DNA from: Holophagales bacterium UBA5704 | GTDB taxonomy: Bacteria > Acidobacteriota > Thermoanaerobaculia > Multivoradales > UBA5704 | Direction of reading: 5' to 3' | Assembly: GCA_002420005.1 (NCBI GenBank) | Contig: DIHE01000039.1 | Coordinates: forward strand, 1 to 16,778 | Length of the DNA stretch: 16,778 bases | In this document: positions 6,601 to 13,317 of the stretch, piece after piece | Position numbering within the stretch: position 1 is the first letter of the stretch | How the letters are laid out: the number at the start of each line of letters is the position of its first letter | Position numbers and translations under genes: made by a program | Notes under the pieces: generated by a model | Database searches by the model: none | The model's input: the letters and a program-made list of their open reading frames with translations, nothing else | What the model was told of the DNA's origin: nothing

Positions 6601-7770
6601 CTACGAATCGGTACTCAGGAGCGAGAGGAAGACCCGCTCGGTGTCGGCGGCCACGGTGGTCCAGTCGTAGCGGGCGGCATGACGGCGGGCGGCTTCGGCC
6701 ATCCGGTTGATTCCGGCCGGGTCGTCGAGCAGGCGGTCGAGGCAGGCCGCGAGGGCCTCGGGCTGCGCGGCGGTGCGCAGGCCGTGGACTCCGGGTTCCA
6801 CCAGCTCGCCCAGGGCGCTCTCGGACGATTCGCAATAGACGACCGGCAACCCGGCGGCCATGGCTTCGAGAGGGAACATGCCGAAGCCTTCGCGCGAGGA
6901 GGGCTGGACGGCGACGCTCGCGGCGCCGAGGGTGCGCCAGACGTCGGTGGCGGTCGCCAGGCGGCCCAGAAAGGTGACGCGCGGCGTAGGTGCGAGGAGG
7001 CCGAGGCTGCCGGCGAGCTCCTGCAAGCGCTCGCGGTCGGGGCCGTCGCCGATCACCGCGAGGAGCGGACCCGGCCGGGCCGGCGACATCCGGGCCACCG
7101 CCTCCAGGAGAAGATCGATCCGCTTCTCGCGCAACAGGCGGCCGGCGTAGACGAGCGGCGGCCCGCTCTCCAGCGCACCGGTGGCGGCGGCTTCGGAAAT
7201 CTGCCGCGTCCGGATGCCGGCGGGGATCACCAGCACCTCCTGGTGGCGGCGGGTTTCGAGGCGCGAAGCGGTCAGGTGGCTGACCGCGAGCGCGCGGGTG
7301 CCCAGCGAGGCGGTCAGGCGCTCGATGGCGGCGTAGACCGGCCACGTGGCACCGAGATACTGCTGCCAGTAGCGGCCCCAGTACTCGTGCCAGGTGACGA
7401 CGAACGGCTTGCCGCGGAGACGGCAGCGCGCGGCGAGCACCGGCAGGTGGAGGTAGGGGATGTTCGCCGCTTCGACGATGTCGAACGGCCGCAGGTCGAT
7501 CCGGGCGGCTCCGGCGGCGAGGCGCACCGCGGCGCCGGTGCTGCGCTTGCCCGCCGCGCTGTAGAGCGGGCCGGCCGGTGCCAGGGGAAGGGTGACGACC
7601 CCCGGTGCAAGCTCCTGCGGGGCGTCGCCGAAACCGGCCAGGGTCACCCGGTGGCCGCGCGCGGCGAGCGCCTTGGCCAGCTCGTGGTTGCGGTGCTCGA
7701 CACCGCCGACGCTCTGCGGATAGAGGCAGTCGTAAAAGAGGAGGATGGAGAGCCCCCGCCTGGTCATCAT
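6601..7770 (-). CDS. GT4-family glycosyltransferase
   Basis: A 389-residue cytoplasmic GT-B enzyme of family 4. An N-terminal acceptor domain starts with a beta strand and a Gly-rich loop (VGGVEHR, 21-27). The C-terminal donor domain has GRLLREK (210-216), whose Arg and Lys bind the nucleotide-sugar phosphates, and the EX7E motif EGFGMFPLE (294-302). It should transfer a nucleotide-activated sugar to a lipid-linked or other glycan acceptor. The sugar cannot be deduced. Start: of two adjacent ATGs, the one at 7770 overlaps the preceding stop as ATGA and has GGAGG 7 bases upstream. The overlap shows translational coupling to the UPF0104-type membrane protein. Confidence 0.88.
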   Translation of the reverse strand: MMTRRGLSILLFYDCLYPQSVGGVEHRNHELAKALAARGHRVTLAGFGDAPQELAPGVVTLPLAPAGPLYSAAGKRSTGAAVRLAAGAARIDLRPFDIVEAANIPYLHLPVLAARCRLRGKPFVVTWHEYWGRYWQQYLGATWPVYAAIERLTASLGTRALAVSHLTASRLETRRHQEVLVIPAGIRTRQISEAAATGALESGPPLVYAGRLLREKRIDLLLEAVARMSPARPGPLLAVIGDGPDRERLQELAGSLGLLAPTPRVTFLGRLATATDVWRTLGAASVAVQPSSREGFGMFPLEAMAAGLPVVYCESSESALGELVEPGVHGLRTAAQPEALAACLDRLLDDPAGINRMAEAARRHAARYDWTTVAADTERVFLSLLSTDS

Positions 7771-8729
7771 CCCCCGGCCTCCGCCTCCGCCGGCTCGGTG
7801 CTGTCCAGGCGCCGCAGCCAGGCGAGGAAGCCGGCGCCGAGGGCCGCCTGCCAGGCCAGGCTGAGCGCCCAGTGCGCCAGGCTGAAGGCGAGCACGTCGG
7901 CCGCCCGCTCCTCCGGAGTGGCGCCGTGCGCCCAGGCGCTGAAGAAGAGGACTTGCAGGACCTGCGTGGTCCCCAGGCCGCTCGGGGTCACCGGCAGCGC
8001 GGTGATCAGCAGCACCGCCTCGGTCAGCACGATGCCCTGGAAGAACGGCACCCCGATCCCCCAGACCCGGAAGGCGCCCCAGTGCAGCATGGCGAGCAGC
8101 AGCATGTGCGGCACCCGCGCCGCCACCGCCTTCAAGTGACCCGCGACGCCGGCCTCGAACAGCGGGGCGAGAAAGGCGCGGCGGGTGAGCCACGGCCAGC
8201 GGGCGGTGAGGATCCCCAGATAGGCGGCGGTGCCCGCGAAGGCCCCCACGACCAGCAGGAGGAACAGGTCGCGCCGGTCGGGCGGCAGGTCGGCGAGGAG
8301 GGCGCAGGCCGCGATGAGAAGGACGGCGAGGCCGTTGCTCACCATCATCAGGAGCACCGCACCGGTGGCGCGCGAGGCGCGCACGCCGCCTTTGGCCACC
8401 CAGAAGCCGATGCCGCCCAGGCTGGCGAAGTAGGAGAGGAGCCCGAGCAGGTAGGTGGCGCCGCGCGCCACGAACAGCTCGCGGAAGTCGCGCCGGATGC
8501 CCACCAGCGCCAGCGCCTGGCGGGTCGCGAAGGTGTCCGCCGGCAGGGTGACGGCGTATTCGAGGAGCACGTAGGCGGCGAGGAGCAGGTACGGACCCTG
8601 CTGCATCGCCGCGCGGACCTCGGCGAGCGGCACGCGGTGGAGCAGCCAGGCGAACAGGGCCACCGTCGCCACCCACGGCAGCCAGCGCCGGGCGGCGGCC
8701 TTCGCCTTGGCGGGGAGCGAGGGGCTCAA
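7767..8729 (-). CDS. UPF0104 / LPG-synthase-TM-type membrane protein
   Basis: A 320-residue protein with about eight hydrophobic segments starting at residue 17, resembling the lysylphosphatidylglycerol-synthase transmembrane family (UPF0104, YbhN-like), but without the soluble aminoacyl-transferase domain. Such proteins are often found in glycan clusters and are suspected lipid or lipid-sugar translocases; the function is not settled. The NTPSGLGTTQ-like pattern typical near the C-terminal half is present as TPSGLGTTQ. Start: the open frame runs far upstream through the methyltransferase, but a TTG at 8729 overlaps that gene's TGA as TTGA and yields a basic N-terminus followed by the first helix, as expected for the family. 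There is no clear SD, so translation is probably coupled. Confidence 0.78.
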   Translation of the reverse strand: MSPSLPAKAKAAARRWLPWVATVALFAWLLHRVPLAEVRAAMQQGPYLLLAAYVLLEYAVTLPADTFATRQALALVGIRRDFRELFVARGATYLLGLLSYFASLGGIGFWVAKGGVRASRATGAVLLMMVSNGLAVLLIAACALLADLPPDRRDLFLLLVVGAFAGTAAYLGILTARWPWLTRRAFLAPLFEAGVAGHLKAVAARVPHMLLLAMLHWGAFRVWGIGVPFFQGIVLTEAVLLITALPVTPSGLGTTQVLQVLFFSAWAHGATPEERAADVLAFSLAHWALSLAWQAALGAGFLAWLRRLDSTEPAEAEAGG

Positions 8730-9427
8730 GGCCGCGCCAGCCGGGCGATCAGGAAGACGCCGTGACGCCGGTCGATCGACGTGAGCACCCGGGCGAGCGC
8801 GGGAGGGAACGGGTAGTAGCCGGTGGTGCGCAGGGCGTCGATGCGGAAACCGTGGTGGCGGCAGAGGTCGGCGAGCGCCTGGAAGCTGAAGATGCGCAGG
8901 TGGCTGTCCTCGCGCGAGCCGAAGCGGGTGTTGCGGTAGGGATCGAGCCGGTTGCCGACGATCACCTCGCTGGAGACGTGCATCGGCGGCGGCTGCATGC
9001 CGAACACCAGGGAGATCACGTTGTGCCAGCTCGCCAGGTTGTTCGTGGAGAGCACGGCGTAGCCGCCGGGCTTGATCAACCGGTGGACCTCGCGCAGGAA
9101 GTCGTCGGTGCTGTGCAGGTGCTCCAGGAGCTGGTTGGCGTGGACGATGTCGAAGTGACCGTCGTCGAACGGCAGCCGCACGTTCAGGTCGACGCGGGCG
9201 ATGCGGATGCCGCGCGCCTCGGCGGCCTGCGCCCGGTGCTCGACGGTCTCGACGCCCCAGGCTTCGGCGACGCCCGCGCGGTCGGCGAGCGCGCGGGTGA
9301 GCTCGCCGTCGCCGCAGCCGCAATCGAGCAGGGTGCCGCCCGGCCGCGGTTCCAGGAGGTTCAGGATGGACCGCTTGTTGAGGTCCTCGGTGGCGCGGTA
9401 GACGCGGTTGAGATACCGGCCGAGCAT
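8726..9427 (-). CDS. Class I SAM-dependent methyltransferase
   Basis: A 233-residue Rossmann-fold methyltransferase. Motif I is LLDCGCGDGELT (33-44), which binds S-adenosylmethionine. An acidic residue in GVETVEH (58-64) fits the end of beta 2, and the FDIVHANQLLEHL segment (92-104) followed by IKPGGYAVLST is the usual methyltransferase-11 type motif IV to VI stretch. No membrane segment is visible. It starts 3 bases after the GT2 stop and ends in a TTGA overlap with the next gene, so it belongs to the glycan operon. A likely substrate is a sugar or lipid-linked glycan intermediate, inferred from position only. Confidence 0.85.
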   Translation of the reverse strand: MLGRYLNRVYRATEDLNKRSILNLLEPRPGGTLLDCGCGDGELTRALADRAGVAEAWGVETVEHRAQAAEARGIRIARVDLNVRLPFDDGHFDIVHANQLLEHLHSTDDFLREVHRLIKPGGYAVLSTNNLASWHNVISLVFGMQPPPMHVSSEVIVGNRLDPYRNTRFGSREDSHLRIFSFQALADLCRHHGFRIDALRTTGYYPFPPALARVLTSIDRRHGVFLIARLARP

Positions 9428-9430
9428 CGG

Positions 9431-10618
9431 TCACCGCCTCTCGATCAGCAGCAGGCTGACCAGGAAGGACGCGAACACGGTCTGCGCTCCCATCACCATG
9501 GCGGTCATGCCGACCACGATGCCGCGCACGGCCATCATCTCGCCGCCGCCGGTGTTCAGCCAGTCGCGGACGATCTTCGCCTCGAGCCCCAGGCCGGCGA
9601 GGAACAGCAGGCCGCCGATGAGCAGGCCGCGCTCCAGGGAATACCAGCGTTTCAGCCGGCCCAGCCATTGTCCCGGCCGCGCGAAGTCCGCCCCCATCGA
9701 GAAGGTCTTGGCGAACACGTCGAACAGGATGAGGTTGTAGCCGAGGATGAGGGCGAGGGCGCCGAACAGCAGGGTGTGGTAATCCCAGGTGCGGCCGAGA
9801 AGCTGCCGCGGCCCCCCGGCCAGGAGGGCCACCAGAGGCCCGCCGAGGAGCATCAGGAGGAGCCCGGGGAGCTGGAACAGGTAGGACGGCGAGAACAGAA
9901 GCATGAAGCGGACGTGCCGCCAGGCGTCGCGGAAGCCGGAGAGCTTGGACTCGCCGATCCGCGGGCTGTAGGTGATCGGGATCTCCTCGATCTTGAGCTT
10001 CTCGCGCAGCGCATTGACCACCATCTCGGAGGCGAGCTCCATGCCGGTGGTGTGCAGGCGCATGCGGTGGTAGGCCTCGCGGGTGAACGAGCGCATGCCG
10101 CAATGGGAGTCCGAGACGCTGGTCTGGAAGAGCAGGCGCAGCATCCCGGAGAGGATCGGGTTGCCGATCCAGCGGTGCGACCAGGGCATGGCGCCGGGGA
10201 GGATGTTGCCCTTGAGCCGCGAGCCCATCACCATGTCGAAGCCGGCGCGCAGGGGTGCGATGAAGTCGGCGATCGCCAGGAAGTCGTAGGTGTCGTCCGC
10301 ATCGCCCATCACCAGGTACTTGCCGCGCGCCTCGGCGAAGCCGCGCAGGTAGGCCGAGCCGTAGCCGCGCCGGCTCTCGTGGACCACCCGCGCGCCGGCC
10401 CGCTCGGCCACCTCGGGGGAGCCGTCGGTCGAGCCGTTGTCGACCACGAGGACCTCGGCCCGGACGCCCATCGCCTGGAGGGCGCGCCACGCCTTTTCGA
10501 CGCAGACGCCGACGCCCTCCACTTCGTTGAGGCAGGGCAGGATGACCGAAACCTCGATCTCCTCCTGGGTGTCTCGGGCGGTCGGCGAAGGGGCGGCGCT
10601 CTGCTTCTCGGGTTCCAC
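9431..10618 (-). CDS. Polyprenyl-phosphate glycosyltransferase (GT2, DPM-synthase-like)
   Basis: A 395-residue protein. Residues 23-235 form a GT2 (GT-A) domain with ILPCLNE (26-32), DNGSTDGS (60-67) and the metal-binding GDADDTYDF (105-113). Four hydrophobic segments follow (about 243-268, 281-301, 332-346, 364-392). This matches bacterial dolichyl/undecaprenyl-phosphate hexose synthases, which move a sugar from a nucleotide donor to polyprenyl phosphate on the cytoplasmic face and supply GT-C enzymes outside. That fits the GT-C gene at the end of the same operon. Start: GTG at 10618, with AGGAG 10 bases upstream; no ATG is available in this frame upstream. First gene of the five-gene operon; a TATAGT -10 candidate lies 31 bases upstream of the start. 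Confidence 0.88.
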   Translation of the reverse strand: MEPEKQSAAPSPTARDTQEEIEVSVILPCLNEVEGVGVCVEKAWRALQAMGVRAEVLVVDNGSTDGSPEVAERAGARVVHESRRGYGSAYLRGFAEARGKYLVMGDADDTYDFLAIADFIAPLRAGFDMVMGSRLKGNILPGAMPWSHRWIGNPILSGMLRLLFQTSVSDSHCGMRSFTREAYHRMRLHTTGMELASEMVVNALREKLKIEEIPITYSPRIGESKLSGFRDAWRHVRFMLLFSPSYLFQLPGLLLMLLGGPLVALLAGGPRQLLGRTWDYHTLLFGALALILGYNLILFDVFAKTFSMGADFARPGQWLGRLKRWYSLERGLLIGGLLFLAGLGLEAKIVRDWLNTGGGEMMAVRGIVVGMTAMVMGAQTVFASFLVSLLLIERR

Positions 10619-10649
10619 GGGCTCATCGTCTCCTGGAAAGTCGGCAAGG

Positions 10650-10692
10650 ACTATACAACGGCCTCAGGGGTGGAGGGGGCCTCTGCTATCCT
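10650..10692. promoter_or_regulatory. Candidate divergent promoters between GT2 and methyltransferase genes
   Basis: The 82-base gap between the divergent starts holds two -10-like boxes. TATAGT on the minus strand (10655-10650) is suitably placed for a short leader with an SD before the GT2 gene. TATCCT on the plus strand (10687-10692) is only 8 bases before the GTG at 10701 and would give a leaderless methyltransferase mRNA. No good -35 hexamer is visible for either. Confidence 0.35.
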
Positions 10693-10700
10693 TCCCCACC

Positions 10701-11261
10701 GTGAGAAAGCTCAACCTCGGATGCGGGCGCGACCTGCGGCCGGGCTACGTCAACCTCGACGTGGCGCGGATCCCCGGAATGGACGTGGTCGCCGACCTCG
10801 AACAGCCGCTGCCGTTTCGCGACGGCACGTTCGACGAGATCGCCTCCTCCCACGTCCTCGAGCACGTGCGCGACCTGATCCCGCTCCTGGGCGAGCTGGC
10901 GCGCATCTGCCGCCCCGGCGGGGTGCTGCGCATCGAGGTCCCCCACCTGTCGTTCTTCGGGGCGTACACCGATCCGACGCACAAGCGCTTCTTCGGCTAC
11001 CACAGCTTCGACTACTTCACCCCCGAGGGAACCTACAACTTCTACTCGAACCTGCGCTTCCGCATCCGCAAGCGCGAGATCCGCTTCTACTGGATCAAGA
11101 ACGAGCGGCGGGTGTGGAAGAGCCGGCTCCTCACCGGCCTGATCAACCTCTTCCCGCTCGCCTACGAGCGCTTCTTCTGCTGGATGCTGCCGGCCAACGA
11201 GCTCTACTTCGAGCTCGAGGTCGTCGCCGACCCGCGCCGCGCCGCCGCGACCTCCAAGTAG
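10701..11261 (+). CDS. Small SAM-dependent methyltransferase
   Basis: A 186-residue methyltransferase with motif I LNLGCG (4-9) almost at the N-terminus, an Asp in GYVNLDVA at the end of beta 2, and ASSHVLEHV followed by a CRPGGVLRIEVP segment. This compact type is common in O-antigen and exopolysaccharide loci. The frame is open far upstream, but GTG 10701 places the first beta strand right at the start, as in relatives. There is no SD and a TATCCT lies 8 bases upstream, so initiation may be leaderless. The last 58 bases overlap, antisense, the end of the convergent GT4 gene. The His/Tyr/Phe-rich middle part (THKRFFGYHSFDYF) is typical of these proteins. Its substrate is unknown. Confidence 0.85.
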   Translation: MRKLNLGCGRDLRPGYVNLDVARIPGMDVVADLEQPLPFRDGTFDEIASSHVLEHVRDLIPLLGELARICRPGGVLRIEVPHLSFFGAYTDPTHKRFFGYHSFDYFTPEGTYNFYSNLRFRIRKREIRFYWIKNERRVWKSRLLTGLINLFPLAYERFFCWMLPANELYFELEVVADPRRAAATSK

Positions 11262-12382
11262 ATCGACTCGTAGGCGTCGGTCACGCTGGTCCAGGTGTAG
11301 CGCTCCACCACAAGCCGGCGGCCGCGCGCGCCCATCGCGGCGAGGAGGCCGCGCTCGCCGTCCAGCCGGGCGAGGGCGGCGGCCAGGGCGTCGGGGTCGA
11401 GCGGCGGCACGAGCAGGCCGGTCTCGTGCTTCTCGATGTCGCCGTACATCCCCACGATCGGGGTCGAGACGACCGCCCGGGCGCAGGACATGGCTTCCAG
11501 GAGGACCAGACCGAAGCCTTCGCGCCGCGCATCCGTCGAGGGCAGCACGAAGACGTGGCAGGAGCCGTAGAAGCCCGGCAGGTCCGGACCCGGGATGAAG
11601 CCGAGGAACTCGGTGACGTCGGCGATCCCCAGCTCGGCGGCGAGCTGGCGGTAGAGCCCCTGCTCCGCCCCGGCGCCGCCGACCTTCAAGCGCACCCGGC
11701 GGCCGCCCTGCCGTAGCGAAGCCACGGCGCGCAGCAGCACGTCGAGGCCCTTGTAGCGGTGGTGCTCGTCGAGCAGGCTGAGGAAGCCGAGCACCAGCTC
11801 CGGCGCATCGGCCGGCGGGCCGCCGTCGGCCGGGGGATGGAAGAGCTGCTCGTCGACCCCCCAGGGGACGCAGGTGATCTTCGGATCGGTCGCGGCGAGG
11901 TGCGGCGACTTTGCGGCGTAGTTGGGATTGATCGTCACCACCCGGGTGCAGCGCTCCAGCAGGCCGGGGAGGACGAAGCGGTTGTAGACCTTGCCGAACA
12001 GCCCCTTGAGGCCCTCGCCGATGAGATCGTTGTGGTAGGTGAGGACGAGCGGCACCCCCATCTCCCGGGCGACGTCGGCGGCGGCGTCGGAGTAGAGCGC
12101 GGTCGGGATGTGGGTGTGGATCACGTCCGGCCGTTGGCGGCGGATGGCGTCGCGCAGCCCCCAGGCGAGATTGGTGTTGCCCAGCTTGCCGCGCCAGGGG
12201 AGGCGGACCACGTCGATCCCCTGCACGTGATCGGGCGAGCCGGCGGGCTCGTCGGCGCAGATCACCACGACCCGGTGGCCGCGGGCGATCAACCGGCGGT
12301 TCAGATCGAGGACGGTGTTCTCCACCCCGCCGATGTAGGGATGGAAGCGGACGACGACGTCGAGGATGGAGAGCGAGGTCAA
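11204..12382 (-). CDS. GT4-family glycosyltransferase (TTG start)
   Basis: A 392-residue GT-B glycosyltransferase. The N-terminal domain has FHPYIGGVE (13-21), the glycine loop of GT4 enzymes. The donor domain holds Lys211 in HRYKGLD and the EX7E motif EGFGLVLLE (288-296). It resembles mannosyl- or glucosyl-transferases of cell-envelope glycans; the donor cannot be named. Start: no ATG or GTG fits. TTG 12382 overlaps the UbiA-family stop as TTGA and has GGGAGG 9 bases upstream. A longer open frame upstream overlaps the UbiA-family gene and is not coding. The final residues (Ser/Thr-rich) come from DNA shared with the convergent methyltransferase. Confidence 0.87.
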   Translation of the reverse strand: MTSLSILDVVVRFHPYIGGVENTVLDLNRRLIARGHRVVVICADEPAGSPDHVQGIDVVRLPWRGKLGNTNLAWGLRDAIRRQRPDVIHTHIPTALYSDAAADVAREMGVPLVLTYHNDLIGEGLKGLFGKVYNRFVLPGLLERCTRVVTINPNYAAKSPHLAATDPKITCVPWGVDEQLFHPPADGGPPADAPELVLGFLSLLDEHHRYKGLDVLLRAVASLRQGGRRVRLKVGGAGAEQGLYRQLAAELGIADVTEFLGFIPGPDLPGFYGSCHVFVLPSTDARREGFGLVLLEAMSCARAVVSTPIVGMYGDIEKHETGLLVPPLDPDALAAALARLDGERGLLAAMGARGRRLVVERYTWTSVTDAYESIYLEVAAARRGSATTSSSK

Positions 12383-13284
12383 GGCGTTGATCCTCCCAGC
12401 AGCGGAGCGAGCCCGCCCCCGTAGACGATCCAGACGACCGTGAGCCCCCACAGGACGATGTTGATCAGGAAGGGCGGGTCGCGCAGAATCGCCTCGGTCG
12501 GATTGCGCTCGCCGGGCTTCTGGTACATCAGATAGAGGTAGCGGAAGATCCCGTAGAGAACCAGCGGGATGGTATAGACGAGGTCCTGCGTGCCGTACTT
12601 GGCCACCGTCTCCGGTGCCACCGCATAGAGCGCGTAGGCGACCACCGAGGAGGCGGTCACCACGTTGATCATCTGGTCGAGGAAGGCGGGACTGTAGTGG
12701 TCGAGCACCTTGCGCTGCCCCGCCGCCGCACCGGCCAGGAGGGTGATCTCGTGGCGGCGCTTGGAGAAGGCGAGGAACAGGGCGAGGAAGATGGTGCACA
12801 GGAAGAGCCACCGCGAGACCACCACGCCGGTCGCTTCGGCACCCGCCACCACCCGCAGCACGAAGCCCAGGCTGATCGACATCACGTCGAGGATCACCAG
12901 GTGCTTGAACCAGTGGGTGTAGAGCAGGTTGAGCGCGAGGTAGACGGCGAGCACGACGAGAAAGGCGCGGCCCAGGTAGAGGGCGAGGGCGAGCGCCGTG
13001 GCTCCCAGGACGACCGCCGCCGCCACCGCGGCCGGCGCGGAGAGCGTCCCGGCGGCGAGCGGACGCAGGCGCTTCAGCGGATGGTTCCGGTCCTCCTCGC
13101 GGTCGCGCAGGTCGTTGATCAGGTAGATGGTGCTCGCCGCGCAGCAGAAGGCGAGGAGGGCGAGAAGCGCCCGCTCCACGGCGGCGCGGTCGCCGAGCAG
13201 GTGCCCGAAGACGAGGGGCGCCAGGACGAACAGGTTCTTGGCCCACTGGGCGGGGCGCAGCGAGAGGACGAGCGGCCGGATCAC
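12379..13284 (-). CDS. UbiA-family decaprenyl-phosphate phosphoribosyltransferase-like protein
   Basis: A 301-residue prenyltransferase-fold membrane protein with about eight or nine helices. The first Asp-rich motif is NDLRDREED (57-65), matching NDxxDxxxD, and the second conserved region is DVMSISLGFVLRVVAGA (133-149). Both binding regions and the N-terminal RPAQWAKN match decaprenyl-phosphate phosphoribosyltransferases (UbiA superfamily, as in actinobacterial arabinan synthesis), which make decaprenyl-phosphoryl-phosphoribose from PRPP. Start: GTG 13284 gives the expected N-terminus; there is no SD and a TACAAT lies 8 bases upstream, suggesting a leaderless mRNA. It is coupled to the GT4 gene by a TTGA overlap. 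No epimerase partners (DprE1/E2-like) are in the window. Confidence 0.85.
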   Translation of the reverse strand: MIRPLVLSLRPAQWAKNLFVLAPLVFGHLLGDRAAVERALLALLAFCCAASTIYLINDLRDREEDRNHPLKRLRPLAAGTLSAPAAVAAAVVLGATALALALYLGRAFLVVLAVYLALNLLYTHWFKHLVILDVMSISLGFVLRVVAGAEATGVVVSRWLFLCTIFLALFLAFSKRRHEITLLAGAAAGQRKVLDHYSPAFLDQMINVVTASSVVAYALYAVAPETVAKYGTQDLVYTIPLVLYGIFRYLYLMYQKPGERNPTEAILRDPPFLINIVLWGLTVVWIVYGGGLAPLLGGSTP

Positions 13285-13291
13285 GGGATGG

Positions 13292-13298
13292 TATTGTA
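13292..13298. promoter_or_regulatory. Overlapping divergent -10 elements
   Basis: The 7-mer TATTGTA can be read as TATTGT on the plus strand (13292-13297) and TACAAT on the minus strand (13298-13293). Both fit the TAnnnT core of a -10 element. The divergent starts (GTG 13284 minus, ATG 13318 plus) are only 33 bases apart, so one symmetric element may drive both genes. The minus transcript would begin at or next to its GTG; the plus transcript would have a leader of about 13 bases with a GAAAGGG SD-like stretch. No -35 boxes are evident. Confidence 0.4.
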
Positions 13299-13317
13299 GG
13301 GCAAAGAAAGGGATCGC

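Noticed and set aside
4390..8139. Very long plus-strand open frame (over 1200 codons)
   Set aside because: It is antisense to three well-supported minus-strand genes. Its translation is low-complexity (Glu, Gly, Arg, Ala, Gln) as expected from the complement of GC-rich codons.
8762..11716. Long plus-strand open frame across the methyltransferase and GT2 genes
   Set aside because: Shadow of the minus-strand genes; it has no recognisable domain and crosses several real gene boundaries.
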